This document shows, piece after piece, positions 54,115 through 64,000 of a stretch of DNA of 64,000 bases. Numbering within the stretch: position 1 is the stretch's first letter; each line of letters opens with the position of its first letter. This stretch comes from Nereocystis luetkeana (taxonomy: Eukaryota > Sar > Phaeophyceae > Laminariales > Laminariaceae), in assembly GCA_031213475.1 (NCBI GenBank), contig JARUPZ010000005.1, positions 7,808,988-7,872,987 on the forward strand. The letters are read 5' to 3'. Below the pieces are notes generated by a model. It saw nothing but the letters and a program-made list of their open reading frames with translations, searched no databases and was not told the DNA's origin. Both the position numbers and the translations under genes were made by a program.

Positions 54115-55789
54115 GGTCGTGCCGCAGCAATGGAAGGATGCAACGATTAAGGTGCTGCACAAGAAGAAAGACAGGACGGAGTGTGGTAACTATCGTGGCA
54201 TTTCCCTAGTCGCGCATGCCGGCAAAGTGCTCCTCAAAGTCATCGCGCGCCGACTCAGCGACTATTGCGAACGGGAAGGCATCCTGCCGGAGGAGCAGTG
54301 TGGCTTTAGGCCCGAACGATCGACGGTCGACATGATGTTCGTGGTGCGACGCTTGCAGGAATTGGCAAGGAAGAAGGACACTCCGCTCTTCATGTGCTTT
54401 GTCGACCTCACCAAAGCCTACGACTCCGTCGACCGAACCCTCCTGTGGGCTGTCTTGGCTCGCTTTGGGGTGCCACCTAGAATGCTCACCGTTATCCGCC
54501 AATTCCACGACGGCATGCGAGCATGCGTGCGGCTGGATGACGGCGAGTGCTCAGATATGTTCGACGTGAAACAGGGCCTACGGCAAGGGTGTGTGCTCGC
54601 GCCATTGTTGTTCAACATGTTCTTTACAGCGGTGCTGCGTGTGGCGGAGAAACGTTTCGCTGCTGATAAAGCCATCACGGACAGCTTGGTGCAACTCCAA
54701 CAAAAGCAGGAGAAGAAGAAAAAGAAGAGGGGGAAGGCACGGGTCGGGCACGCCGACGGACAGGGGAATGATAAAAAGGCCCAGACACTGTGGGCTATGC
54801 CCTATGCCGACGATGCAGGCATAGTATCGAGATCACCCAACGGCCTGGAGAGGATGATGACGGTGATCGTGTCTGCATGTGCCGCTTTCGGCCTGACGGT
54901 CTCGGAGGCCAAGACGGAGATAATGTGTCTGCAAACGAAAGATGGGGGGAACGTGTCGTTCACCGTCACCGCCGCCGGCCAAGTGTACAAACAAACGACC
55001 GAGTTTGTGTATCTGGGCGGGGCTATCAGCGCAGATTGGACGGGCAGAAGTGTCGAGGTAACGCGTCGACTCCAGAGGGCATGGGCATGCTTCGGACGGT
55101 ATAAGATGGAAATTTATGACCGCCCGGGTGTGCGCCTACGCCTGAAGGTGCGAATGCTGAGAGCCGAGGTGATCGAAACGTTGCTCTACGGTTGCGTTAC
55201 TTGGAGCCCGAGCAAGACTGATTACGGTAGGCTACGGGAGGTCCACCACAAGATGCTCCTCCGATGCATCGGGTGGCGAAAACGAAAGCGCGAAGACCAC
55301 ATTCTATCCTATGCTAGCGCGCTTCTCAGGACAACATCTGAAAGCGTTGAGACGACGGTACGCAGACGTAGGCTCTTGTTTGCGGGCTTTGTGACACGAA
55401 TGGGAGAGGAGCGTCTGCCGAGGAGGGTGATGTTTGGGGAGATGGTTGGGGGTAAGGGTTACTCCGGAGGACAGGAGTGGGACTGGATGAGGTACCTTGA
55501 GGAGGAGCTCAAGGAGTTCGGCATCAAGCTCGAAGGGTGGCGCGAGACAGCACAGAAAGCCGGCAGATGGTTCCAACGGGTCGAGGAAGGGGCGGAGGCC
55601 TTCATGCGGAAATGGCATACAGATGAGAAGGAGGCATCGGCAGAACGGCATAGAATAGCTGCGACCACGACCACAGCCGTTGACGCCAACGCGAGTGTGC
55701 AGAATGACAGGGAAGAGGGGGGGGGCGAAAGGGGGACGAGGGGGAATGGCGGGGGGGGGGGAGGGGAGGCGGTCTGCCCAACAGACTGA
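54115..55789 (+). CDS. LINE reverse transcriptase, N-terminally truncated but uninterrupted
   Basis: About 557 codons open from the 5' junction with no native start. RT motifs in order are GNYRGISLV (about 54185), [13 protein letters not shown] (about 54305), [12 protein letters not shown] (about 54400), [12 protein letters not shown] (about 54580), PYADDAGIV with catalytic Asp-Asp at 54809-54814, and YLGGAIS (about 55009). The downstream connection domain follows, with [12 protein letters not shown] (about 55190) and WRKRKRED. The C-terminal end is Gly-rich. Endonuclease and ORF1 are missing through truncation. The lack of breaks indicates a recent insertion compared with its host LINE. Confidence 0.93.
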
Positions 55790-56305
55790 AGCCTGGCTAT
55801 GGCCATCATCGTCATGATGCACTCCTTTCTTTGGGACCCAAGTAACTAGCATGGTGCCATCTGGGCAACTTTGCGTGTCTGTATGCTCCAGTGCCTGCCT
55901 TTGGTATTTTCTTTCCCCCCCGCCCGTGATTATCGCTTTTTTGTCCCTTCTTTGTTTTCATTTTTCTTTCATTCCCGTTTGTACCTCTTTGTGTCTTTGT
56001 TAGTATGGTCCGTTTTGCCTTGCCTTTTTTTTCGCGTTTTGCTATCTGCGTCTGTTTTAGTTTTGTTTTTGTTTTTGTTTTGCTTAGCTTCATCTTCTTT
56101 TTTTAGGTTTTTGTCTGCTATCAATAGTCTCCTTTTTGCTTCCCTGGTGTCCGCAGTGGTGGAGTGCGTATGCCTGTTTTTTGTTTTTTTTTTGCCTCTG
56201 TTTTTACTTGAGGTATTTCTTCCACTCCAGAGTTATTGGAGCCTGTCCTGCGACCACGGACTGCATTGTATTGTGAGTTAATGTGAGAACAACAACAACA
56301 ACAAC
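54115..56305 (+). mobile_element. 5'-truncated LINE inserted in older LINE, ends in (AAC)6
   Basis: Left junction is ACCAGG|GGTCGTGCC, right junction (AAC)n|CCAGGATTAAG. The uninterrupted host sequence at 56688-56700 reads ACCAGGATTAAG. A CCAGG or ACCAGG duplication therefore flanks it. It carries one long RT ORF, a ~500-bp T-rich 3' UTR and a terminal (AAC)6 tail (56288-56305) in place of poly-A. Same family as the minus-strand fragment at 1-1576. Confidence 0.9.
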
Positions 56306-56990
56306 CAGGATTAAGATGTATGTGTATCTTGATTAATGTGATAGTACCAAAGCTAGAATATGCAGGAGAAGTATGGGACGGGAATGCGAAACTCGCAAAA
56401 CAGTTGGAAACAGTACAGATGACAGTAGTAGTTACTGTAGTAGCCTGTAGTAGTAGTAGCTAAAAAAAATCCCAGTTTGCTCAAGTACGACTACTTGTAA
56501 TACAGTTTTAAGAGCAGTAGAACTGGGAATGCGCCCACTCAAGACAAACAGGGATATATATGAGAAAGTTGAAATGGCAATATAAAGCAAGGAACATACA
56601 TGCCAAAAAAGAGGTTGCCGGTCATAGTTGATAGAGCTGTATGGGGGAAAGTAACAAATGGATGCGATCCTGACGGACTCGCACCTTGACACCAGGATTA
56701 AGATGTGTATCTTGATTAAAAATGTGATAGTGCCAAAGCTAGAATATGCAGGTCCTGGAGAAGTATGGGACGGAATGCGAAACTTGCAAAACAGTTGGAA
56801 ACAGTACAGATGACAGCAGCAGCAGCTAAAAAAAATCCCAACATGCTCAAGTACGGCTAGTAATACAGTACTAAGAGCAGTAGAACTGGGAAATTCTGAA
56901 TGTACCCACTCAAGACAAACAGGGATATATATGAGAAAGTTGAAATGGTAATATAAAACAAGGAACATGCGAAAAAAGAGGTTGCCGGCC
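56305..56990 (+). repeat. Tandem ~370-bp duplication within the older LINE
   Basis: One unit (from CATAGTTGATAGAGCTGTATGG to AGAGGTTGCCGG) starts at 54041, is split by the inner LINE and ends at 56621. The next unit runs 56622-56990. An earlier related segment is 53229-53548. All encode the same region after RT (GEVWDGNAK, KTNRD). Confidence 0.85.
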
Positions 56991-57721
56991 ATAGTTGAAA
57001 TACGGTGGGATAGCGTAGTTGTATGGAAGGAGTATAGAGGGAAACCAAGATGAGGTGATGTCCGCCGGGAAGTTTGGGAAGTATAAGGCCCAGTAGAAGA
57101 AATGATAGAAAGAAGGGAAAGGCTAGCGCTACGAAACATGGTGGAATGGGAAAAAACACCTATCAATAGAGATATACGAGGGATTGAGAGAAGGAATAGG
57201 AATGAAAACGTATCTGCACCGCCCAATAATGAACTTCGCGAAAACGCTGAAACTGCGCTTTCGTGTAGGTGACCTGGACCGGCCAGAAAGAAGAAACCGG
57301 TATACCACCAGTAGCCGGGAAGAGGAGGAAATAGATGCACAGATGTGCCCGTGTGGCAAAGCAATAGAGAGTAAAACTCACGTAGTAGTAGGATAATGCG
57401 AAATATACAAGGAGGAACGGGGTGTGTTAGAAGAGGAGATGAGGGAAATAGACGAATGTGACATGGAGGAGTTTGACACACACTAGATAGCAGCGAGCAG
57501 ATGATCGTCATCCTGGGAGATAGATGGTGGCCACAGGCGGCGAAACAGGAAGGGAATAAGAACAACAAAACGTTTCTACCCTGGTATGTATTATATTATG
57601 GAAACAACGTGATGAGCTCCCAATGGTTGGAGGCGTCTCCACTAGGAGTAGGAACGGTGCTGCTCCGTCTCGAAAGGGATGCGTGGTCAATGGCCAAATG
57701 ACTAAGGCAAGCAACAAATGA

Positions 57722-58055
57722 GCACGCCCCCCCCCCCCCCCCCCCGACTCGGCCATGCGTAGCATGAGCACTGGTACAGTACATCCCACGACTATATAAT
57801 AAATAATAATATATTACTGTATACGAGTGAAAACACGAAACCTCTATATATATATATTATCCGTACGTACGTGCGTGTCATAAGTTGCGCTCGTTGTGAT
57901 GTTACTGTATTATTACTATACGCATCAAACCAGGTATATACTACTACTATATACCTGGTACGACGTACATACAACCTGTAATTTCGTCATATCGTTTTTC
58001 GTGTGTCACTGATGAGACATGACATCAGACTGCACAACATCACGCCTCAACAAAG
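57722..58055. other. Spacer with C run and A/T-rich tail
   Basis: A poly-C run at about 57727-57745 follows the LINE stop. ATAATAAATAATAATA near 57798 could be the LINE tail. No gene. Confidence 0.5.
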
Positions 58056-58221
58056 ATGTCGGGAGACATGTCAAGCAAGGCAAAGCATGCTGCGCTGTCA
58101 ATAATAAATAGTGTAGGGCCGGAGTGTTCCACACTAAAACCTAGTATAGCTTGGTGTCAGTCAAGACATGTCAAGGCAAAGCTGCTGCCTTTCAAGGGTT
58201 GAAAGTCCTGTCTCCCGACAT
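58056..58221. repeat. MITE D, copy 1
   Basis: 166 bp with inverted ends ATGTCGGGAGACA / TGTCTCCCGACAT. Related to 61794-61932 (shared GTGTAGGGCC-like centre and GCAAAGCTGCTG-like block). Confidence 0.75.
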
Positions 58222-58261
58222 ATTTGCTCCTCACCGCCATCCTATCTGCACCGACACCCCG

Positions 58262-58590
58262 GGGTATTGTGCCGGGGGTATACCCTTACCCCGGGTATTG
58301 TGCTGAAGGTCTTCCAGAACTTGCAGAAGTTCCGGGTACGGGTATGGATGTCTTGCAGAACTTACAGAACTTCTGGGGACGGGTATAAAACCCTTACAGA
58401 ACTCACAGAAGCTCCGGGCATTGTGGCACGGGCGTACAGAACGCACAGAAATTCCGGGTAGGTACAAAAACGTTATACCGGTATCCCGGGTATTTATTTA
58501 TTGTGAAATGGGTGTACAGAACTTACAGAAGTCCCGGGTACGGGTATACATGTCTTACAGGCCTTACATAAGTTTCTGTCTGTAGGGAAC
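58262..58590. repeat. Second array of the AAGTTCCGGG minisatellite
   Basis: Seven or so copies of ACAGAACTTACAGAAGTTCC and interspersed GGTATCCCGGGTATT words, as in 50690-51295. Confidence 0.85.
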
Positions 58591-59429
58591 TACCCCGGGT
58601 ATGGGTCTGTACGTACCCTACAGAACCTTCCCTTGGAAATATGTCTTTGGTGGTACGAGTATAAAACGCCAGGTATCAGTATACCCTCTCACCACAAAAA
58701 AAACGCAAGCGTCTGCACTCCCGAAGGTGGTGTGGTATATACTGTGCAAGGTAAGTCGCTCTCTTTATTGCAAATATATCGCGTCGTGTCAAGAAAAACG
58801 CAGCTTTCCTGAGAAACTAGGCGGCAGCAGGAGGCGGGCAGTGCCATATGCCCCGTCTCGGTCTTCTCGCTTTGTGGGGAAAGATGCTGCCTGGGTCCTG
58901 GTATCCTGGTATAAATATGATCACCGCGTTGGGCGTACGTACGCCTAAAATAAGACTTTATTTGCTCGTACGGCGGGGTCTTGTACCTTCTCTTGAATTC
59001 GCCCATTTTTGGTTGGCCGGAAAACTAAGAATAAAACACAAAACAAGAGGCATCGTGCAGGCGCTGCGTCTTTGTGCGAGGGAGAAAGGCTATGCACATG
59101 CACGTGCATGCGCCGTTCGCGATATGTCGCGGGCCGACTGCCCTGTTTGCGATGGGTCGCGGGCCTACTGCGCCCTTTCAGCAGCGTAGTCGACGCGGCA
59201 CGCTTTCTTCGGTGTTTGTGCCACATCCTAAGCTCACTATTAATAACAAGCTATTATTAATAATACACATCCTACACAAATAACAGTACGTTACTCAGGT
59301 GGACAAACTGTTTAGTACGCTCTCGTCTCACCTATATATATACCACGTATGTATATATATGCTCTAAATGCAGCGATCGTATGCTCTTATATATATACAG
59401 CAGTAGTACTATATATTAATAATACTAAT
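58591..59429. other. Spacer, no gene seen
   Basis: Short frames only. Two close copies of TCGCGGGCC-ACTG lie near 59127 and 59158. Nothing supported. Confidence 0.5.
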
Positions 59430-60345
59430 ATCAATAATCAAACAATGCAAGTCCGCTCCATCGTCCACTGCTCCTCGGTGAGCCTCTACTTGACTGTGGT
59501 ATCTGTTTTTAGATGCTTCGCGTGAGAACTACTCGCGGCCGATCAAGCTCGTATTTGCGCCAACGGCACGATCCCATACTTTGTCATGCGAGCGGCGCTG
59601 TCGCGCGTCTTCCCCACTTCGTGCTCTCCTCCGGCCCGTGTGCGAGGAGTTGGAGTTGAGCTCAAACCCATCGAAACGACCTTCATCTTGCAGAACTATA
59701 ACTCCCCGTATGTATGCGACAATTTTCGGTAGCCAACAAAAAATATACACTTTTTTACAAGCTTTGAGTGAGCGCTTCCCGCGGCCGATCAAGCCCGTCT
59801 TTGCGCCAACGGCACGGTCTGTACACACCCTACACTTTGGTATTCGTGCGGCGCTGTCGCGCGTTCTCCCTACTTCTTGCAGCCGTTCCTCTCCGTGGCG
59901 TGTCCGAGGAGCAAAAGCGCGTCCAAACAACGTTTTGTTGCAGAATCATTACTGTTTGCCTCACTTTTGCATGCCCAGAAAAAAAGACACTTTTTGACAA
60001 GCTTCGTGTGAGCGCTGCTCGCGGCCGATCAAGCCCGTCATTGCGCCAGCGGCATGGTGGGCACACAGGCTACACTTTGGCATGCGTGCGGCGTTATCGC
60101 GCGCTCTCCCGACTTTGTGCGGCAGTTCTTCTCCGTTCCGTGTCCGAGGAGTTGGAGTTGAGCTCAAACCCATCGAAACGACCTTCATCTTGCAGGATGA
60201 ATTTCCTGTTTGCAACAATTTTCGTTGGCAAATATACATTTTTTTATAAGCTTCGTGTGAGCGCTTCCCGCGGCCGACCAATCCCGTATTTGCGCCAACG
60301 GGATGACGGTGTGTGCACACCCTACACTTTAGTATGCGTGCCATC
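59430..60345 (+). repeat. Tandem ~245-bp repeat, about 3.4 units (repeat C)
   Basis: GCGGCCGATCAAGC starts units at 59535, 59781, 60021 and 60270 (spacing 246, 240 and 249). Each unit continues with TTTGCGCCAACGGCACG, GCGGCGCTGTCGCGCG and CGAAACGACCTTCATC-type blocks. An inverted partial copy lies at 49655-49915. Confidence 0.88.
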
Positions 60346-60814
60346 AATATAGATAGGTAGGCACACGGACGCTGAGTAGGTCAGGCGACGGTTACTCTGC
60401 CTACAGCACAGGATGGGGAAGGAAATGAGTGTGGGGATGTATTGTTCGCGGTAATTAATTGTAGGTCTCGGTCTTTCCGAAGCATCTCTGTGGAATGAGC
60501 GTACTGATACTTTCATGAGGAGGAACGCGACATGGTTGAGTTCGTCAAAAGATTGTTACAATTTACTACATATTTGGTTTGTAAGGCGTAAGTAAGTAAT
60601 TGTCTACTTTTTATATTTGATTGGTGAAACGTCGGTTAGGAGTCAGTAGCGCCAATGTATATGAAACTGAAAAAAAAACTACACGTCAGCTGTGAGTTCA
60701 ACCGATCGGTCGATACTCATCTTTGCACAATAGGTGCTTTAGGGGGGCTGCATTTTTCGTCTAGTTTTGTAATTATCGAGGCTTATCACGGTAATTTGGG
60801 AGGGAGGTAACAGC
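60346..60814. other. Spacer, no gene seen
   Basis: A/T-rich, with no supported frames. Confidence 0.5.
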
Positions 60815-61110
60815 GGTAGCGGCGGGACGAGACGTTAAAACCGCCGTCAAAATTGTCCCGCCGTCCCATCCCGCCGATAAATTCTCTGACCAGCGTCACT
60901 TACCGTCCCATCTCGCCGATAAAAATAAACTCCCGTTGAAAGTTACCGTCCCGTCCCGTCGTGACAACGTAAATTTACCTTCCCGTCCCGCCGTTAAAAT
61001 CCCTCCCCGCCGTTAGAAATAATCGCCCCGTCGTGACACCGTAAACTCACCGTCCCGTCCCGTCATCAAAAACTGCACCCCTGTCACAAACAGTCCCCTC
61101 CCGCCGACAC
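60815..61110. repeat. CCGTCCCGTCCCGCCGATAAAA minisatellite, array 1
   Basis: About nine diverged copies of ACCGTCCCGTCCCGCCG followed by A-rich bases, spaced 25-45 bp. Confidence 0.75.
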
Positions 61111-61793
61111 AACATATATATATATATATGCGCAACATACACTCGTGGCCGTCTGTTCCTATCCACATTCCCACCACGAATTAATTACGAAAATTAATAC
61201 CATGGTAAGAATTTCGAGTTTCACTAAAACTCAGAAGTAATTCCTATTTATATGGTGTATAAGTATAGAAGTACGTATAATAAATTGTGCACAACCCCCG
61301 CGTACTATAGATGGCATATATATAGACGAGACGTACTACGCAGCTTCCAAAGTCGAGTACCAGGTATCAACTATTTAATCATTCGAACTCACAGCTGATG
61401 TTTGTCATATAAATTATGAAATTGGATTAGCTTCGTTTTTTTTCAGCAGATTCTGAAGCTATGCTAGTGTCGGTGTATTAATTTATCAAACTGAACGTAC
61501 CAAAACACCCTAAAAATAACGAAAAAAATGAAAAATCACAAGTAAGTAGTGGTACCTCGTTTTGTTTTGTTTCTTAGGGTCGATCTTATACCGAAATTTC
61601 GGGAAAATACTGAAAAACCTGAAAAACACTCCTCGTTAAGATTGACCCTTAATGTTCAATTTTGTTCATGAATCTTCATACTTCATGTTTTCACGCGCAA
61701 CACCTGCCACAGCCACGCGCAAGCTCGCCACTACACACACGAAGAACACAGAGACTACCCAACTTGCGGCCACACCAGTGGTGTCGCCCAAAC
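61111..61793. other. Spacer, no gene seen
   Basis: A/T-rich, with a TA run near 61114-61128. Nothing recognised. Confidence 0.5.
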
Positions 61794-61932
61794 ATGTCAG
61801 CAGACATGCCACCAAGCGACGTAAAACGTGCGTTGTCAAGGATGTATAGGGCCGAGTGTTCTTCACTTAAAGTATGTCAAGCCAAAGTTGCTGTCTGTCA
61901 AGGCAAGGGGTGAGAGTGCTGTCTCCTGACAT
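61794..61932. repeat. MITE D, copy 2
   Basis: 139 bp, ends ATGTCAGCAGACA / TGTCTCCTGACAT, diverged from the 58056 copy. Confidence 0.65.
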
Positions 61933-62215
61933 CCTAGGTGTGGCCGGCACGCACGCCATGGAGGCCTTTATATCGGGCGGGGGCGATCAATCAGCAGCGG
62001 CACTACTACTGTAGCATCTGATGATCACCACCGCCGCCACCACCACCTCCACCACCCCCTCCACCTCCACACACAACCGCCAGCAACACAGCGCAAGCGC
62101 AACCACATCAGAACAGCCACCAGCTGGCACCACGACACTAACAGTGGTCGGGGAAGGGATGGGAAATAATCAGACGACATCGCCCGTGTGGCAACACTTC
62201 TCGGAATTTGAGCCG

Positions 62216-62830
62216 CCAAACCACGCCGACCTTGCGGTGGGGAAAAGAAGAAAACCGATATTTACCGTCCCGTCCCGCCGATAAAAGCAAAACGTCAAGT
62301 AAACGATTTGGCCACAGCGTTGGCTGCCTCGTGACTAGGGGGGACGGCTCCCTGCGCGCAACCAGCAGTGCGGGAAACTCTTCACGTACAACCACGCCGA
62401 CCTTGCGGTGGGGAAAAGAGGAAAACCTATATTTACCGTCCCGTCCCGCCGATAAAAAAAATATTTACCGTCCCGCCCCGCCGAGGAAAAAAACAAAAAC
62501 GCCCCGTCCTGCCCAGGAAAAAAACAAATACCGTCCCGTCCCATCGAAGAAAAAATGTATACCGCCTCATCCCACTGAGGAAAATAATAATTTACTGTCC
62601 CTACCCGCCGAGGAAAATCATATTTATTTACCGTGCCGTCCCGCCGTAACAATCTGCCCCGTTAATTTTTACCGTCTCGTCCCGTCGAGAAATTACGCAC
62701 TCGAGTCTCGCTGTCCCGTCCCGTCCCGCCCCGCCCCGCCCCGCCAACTTTATCTCATTATTTTACCGTCCCGTCCTTTTTTGTTCGTCCGCCAAACAAG
62801 CCAAGTCTGTCCCGTTCCGTTCCGTCACAA
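62216..62830. repeat. CCGTCCCGTCCCGCCGATAAAA minisatellite, array 2
   Basis: More than 12 copies. It includes a direct duplicate of the CCACGCCGACCTTGCGGTGG block (62219 and 62394). Frames through it are repeat by-products. Confidence 0.8.
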
Positions 62831-64000
62831 TTCTCAGTCACTACCTACCTGTGATTCATTAAGCCTTGATCATTTTGTTTGGCAAGCATTCAGGTCTGGT
62901 CGATAGGACATTTATTTCGTGTTCCAAGTCGTCATTGGATTGTACCTTCTCTTCAATATATTATATGTGAATGGTGCGATCGCCCTTTTTGTCAGACAAT
63001 GAAATAATAATTAATTGTATTTGTACCTGGTTGAGGCTGCCCGCAAAAAAATGTGTTGACAACCTCACATCGAATGTGCATCTTGATTCCTCCCGGCAGG
63101 GGGCGGTACCTGGTACCGTCCCCTCCCTATACGCCAAAACAATGTATAAATACATCATAGACTTAAGAGTAGACAAGCTGAAAGTTGGCACGGAAGGGAG
63201 GTAGACTTGGTGCATGGGTTTCCTTTTGTTTCCGAGGTTTTCTTCTTTCTTCGGGAAAGTTATGAGTGATCCATGCTGAAGATCATGCTGCACATTGTCG
63301 GATGGCAAGAGAAATAATAATATATACATCATCACTGAAACCAGGGGACGGTAGAGAGCCCCCCCCCCCCCCCCCGTCCCTTCTTGACATACCAGGTACC
63401 TGGTAATAAGGCCTTCCACCATAATATATGATACTACAATATTACTGTGAGGTGGCGACCGCTGACCTCTCGGCTTCAGGTGTGTCTGCTGCGAAGTTAC
63501 GGCCACCGTACCTGATATCTGGTATCGGTACCAGGTAGTACCTGGTATATATATATATACTGAAGTACTCGTAAAAGTGTTCACGTGCCTCGCTTTCTTG
63601 ACGGCCGAGCTGCAGCAGCATCCTTGGTCGTACAACAGGTTAATCTCGGCACCACACCAGCAGTAGTAGTGGCGCTTCCCGCAGCGACACCAATCGAACA
63701 CTGCGAGGCGTTGATTTGCGTGGTTGGGTTGCCGCTGGGTGGGGGGTTTTGTATGCCGAAAAACACGATGCTCCTACGAGTGTACTACTACTGCGGGTAT
63801 AGAGCCTCTTACTGATGACAGTAAAATAATACCTGGTATGTATTTTGTATATTTTAAACGAGTAGTTTGCTCGGTCTACCTTGCTTGGCGGTCCTGGTAG
63901 AAACTACATACTTCGAAGTATTATAGTATACGAGGTACTACTGCTGCTGCCTATTATATGCTATATATTATGTTGAACTGAACCCGCTACTACTATCGTT
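62831..64000. other. Spacer, no gene seen
   Basis: A/T-rich, with a C run at 63361-63375 and several ACCTGGTA/TACCAGGT words near 63100, 63390-63410 and 63510-63550. No supported coding region. Confidence 0.5.

Larger units (their letters stand above)
52225..57721 (+). pseudogene. Older LINE-type RT element, decayed, with two nested insertions
   Basis: Traces of a second, different LINE family run across several frames. They include NEFLKYGGEG (about 52240), LLKKGDKADPENYGGITLL (about 52375), FRPNRSCVDHAY (about 52525) and LQGVAQGCTLSPNLFKIY (about 52785). The catalytic box is FADD at 52923-52934, followed by YTYLGVEIS (about 53132) and VPKLEYAGEVWDGNAK (about 53300). The C-terminal finger CPCGKAIESKTHVV is near 57345, followed by a tail ending at TGA 57719. 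Many stops and shifts. Insertions at 53549-54040 and 54115-56304 split it, and part of its 3' half is tandemly duplicated. Confidence 0.85.

Noticed and set aside
56432..57568. 378-aa minus-strand ORF
   Set aside because: Antisense shadow of the decayed LINE; plus-strand LINE motifs explain the region.
62208..62906. 232-aa ORF rich in Pro/Arg/Lys
   Set aside because: Produced by the CCGTCCCGTCCCGCCG minisatellite; a minus-strand frame is equally open.

Overview
The window looks like repeat-dense nuclear DNA of a eukaryote. Everything coding that I recognise belongs to transposable elements: two non-LTR (LINE-type) families, one near-complete Ty3/gypsy element, one decayed Ty1/copia element, one LTR element with gag-like ORFs but almost no pol, a hAT transposase remnant, a non-autonomous hAT-like element and several foldback (MITE-like) elements. 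Between them lie diverged minisatellites and A/T-rich spacer. No ordinary host gene, rRNA or intact tRNA gene is visible. The mix of GC-rich retroelement ORFs and short-palindrome repeats would suit an algal stramenopile such as a brown alga, but that attribution is an impression and not a demonstrated fact.

Layout. 1-1.6 kb: minus-strand LINE reverse transcriptase, decayed and cut by the window edge. 2.6-13.7 kb: an 11.1-kb Ty3/gypsy element with 539-bp LTRs (about 99% identical by eye), a 4-bp CATG target duplication, a (AGGAA)n leader, gag, one in-frame UGA followed by a hairpin, then protease, RT, RNase H, a cytosine-methyltransferase-like domain, integrase, and chromodomain-like and Tudor-like tails. 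One frameshift and one nonsense codon break its integrase. 13.8-25.5 kb: repeat arrays, a TIR element with a hAT-like element nested in it, and a diverged 0.78-kb duplication. 25.6-31.0 kb: an LTR element (276-bp LTRs, CCAA duplication) with a tandem internal structure, a middle LTR fragment consisting only of the last 152 bp, and an antisense full-length serine tRNA copy at its primer-binding site.

33.3-36.4 kb: a small foldback and a 2.1-kb minisatellite. 36.5-43.9 kb: a decayed copia element with 5-bp CTTGC duplications and TG...TA LTR ends. 44-52 kb: several minisatellites, a second copy of the TIR element that supplies an empty-site comparison, one unrecognised 103-aa ORF, and a hAT transposase C-terminal fragment. 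52.2-57.7 kb: a decayed LINE containing two nested insertions, one being a younger 5'-truncated LINE ending in (AAC)6. 58-64 kb: MITEs, tandem arrays and spacer.

The most interesting points are the methyltransferase-like domain in the gypsy pol, the gag-UGA-hairpin-pol arrangement, the tRNA captured by a retroelement with a changed base at position 58, and the hAT insertion confirmed by a paralogous empty site. All readings are by eye, without database search.
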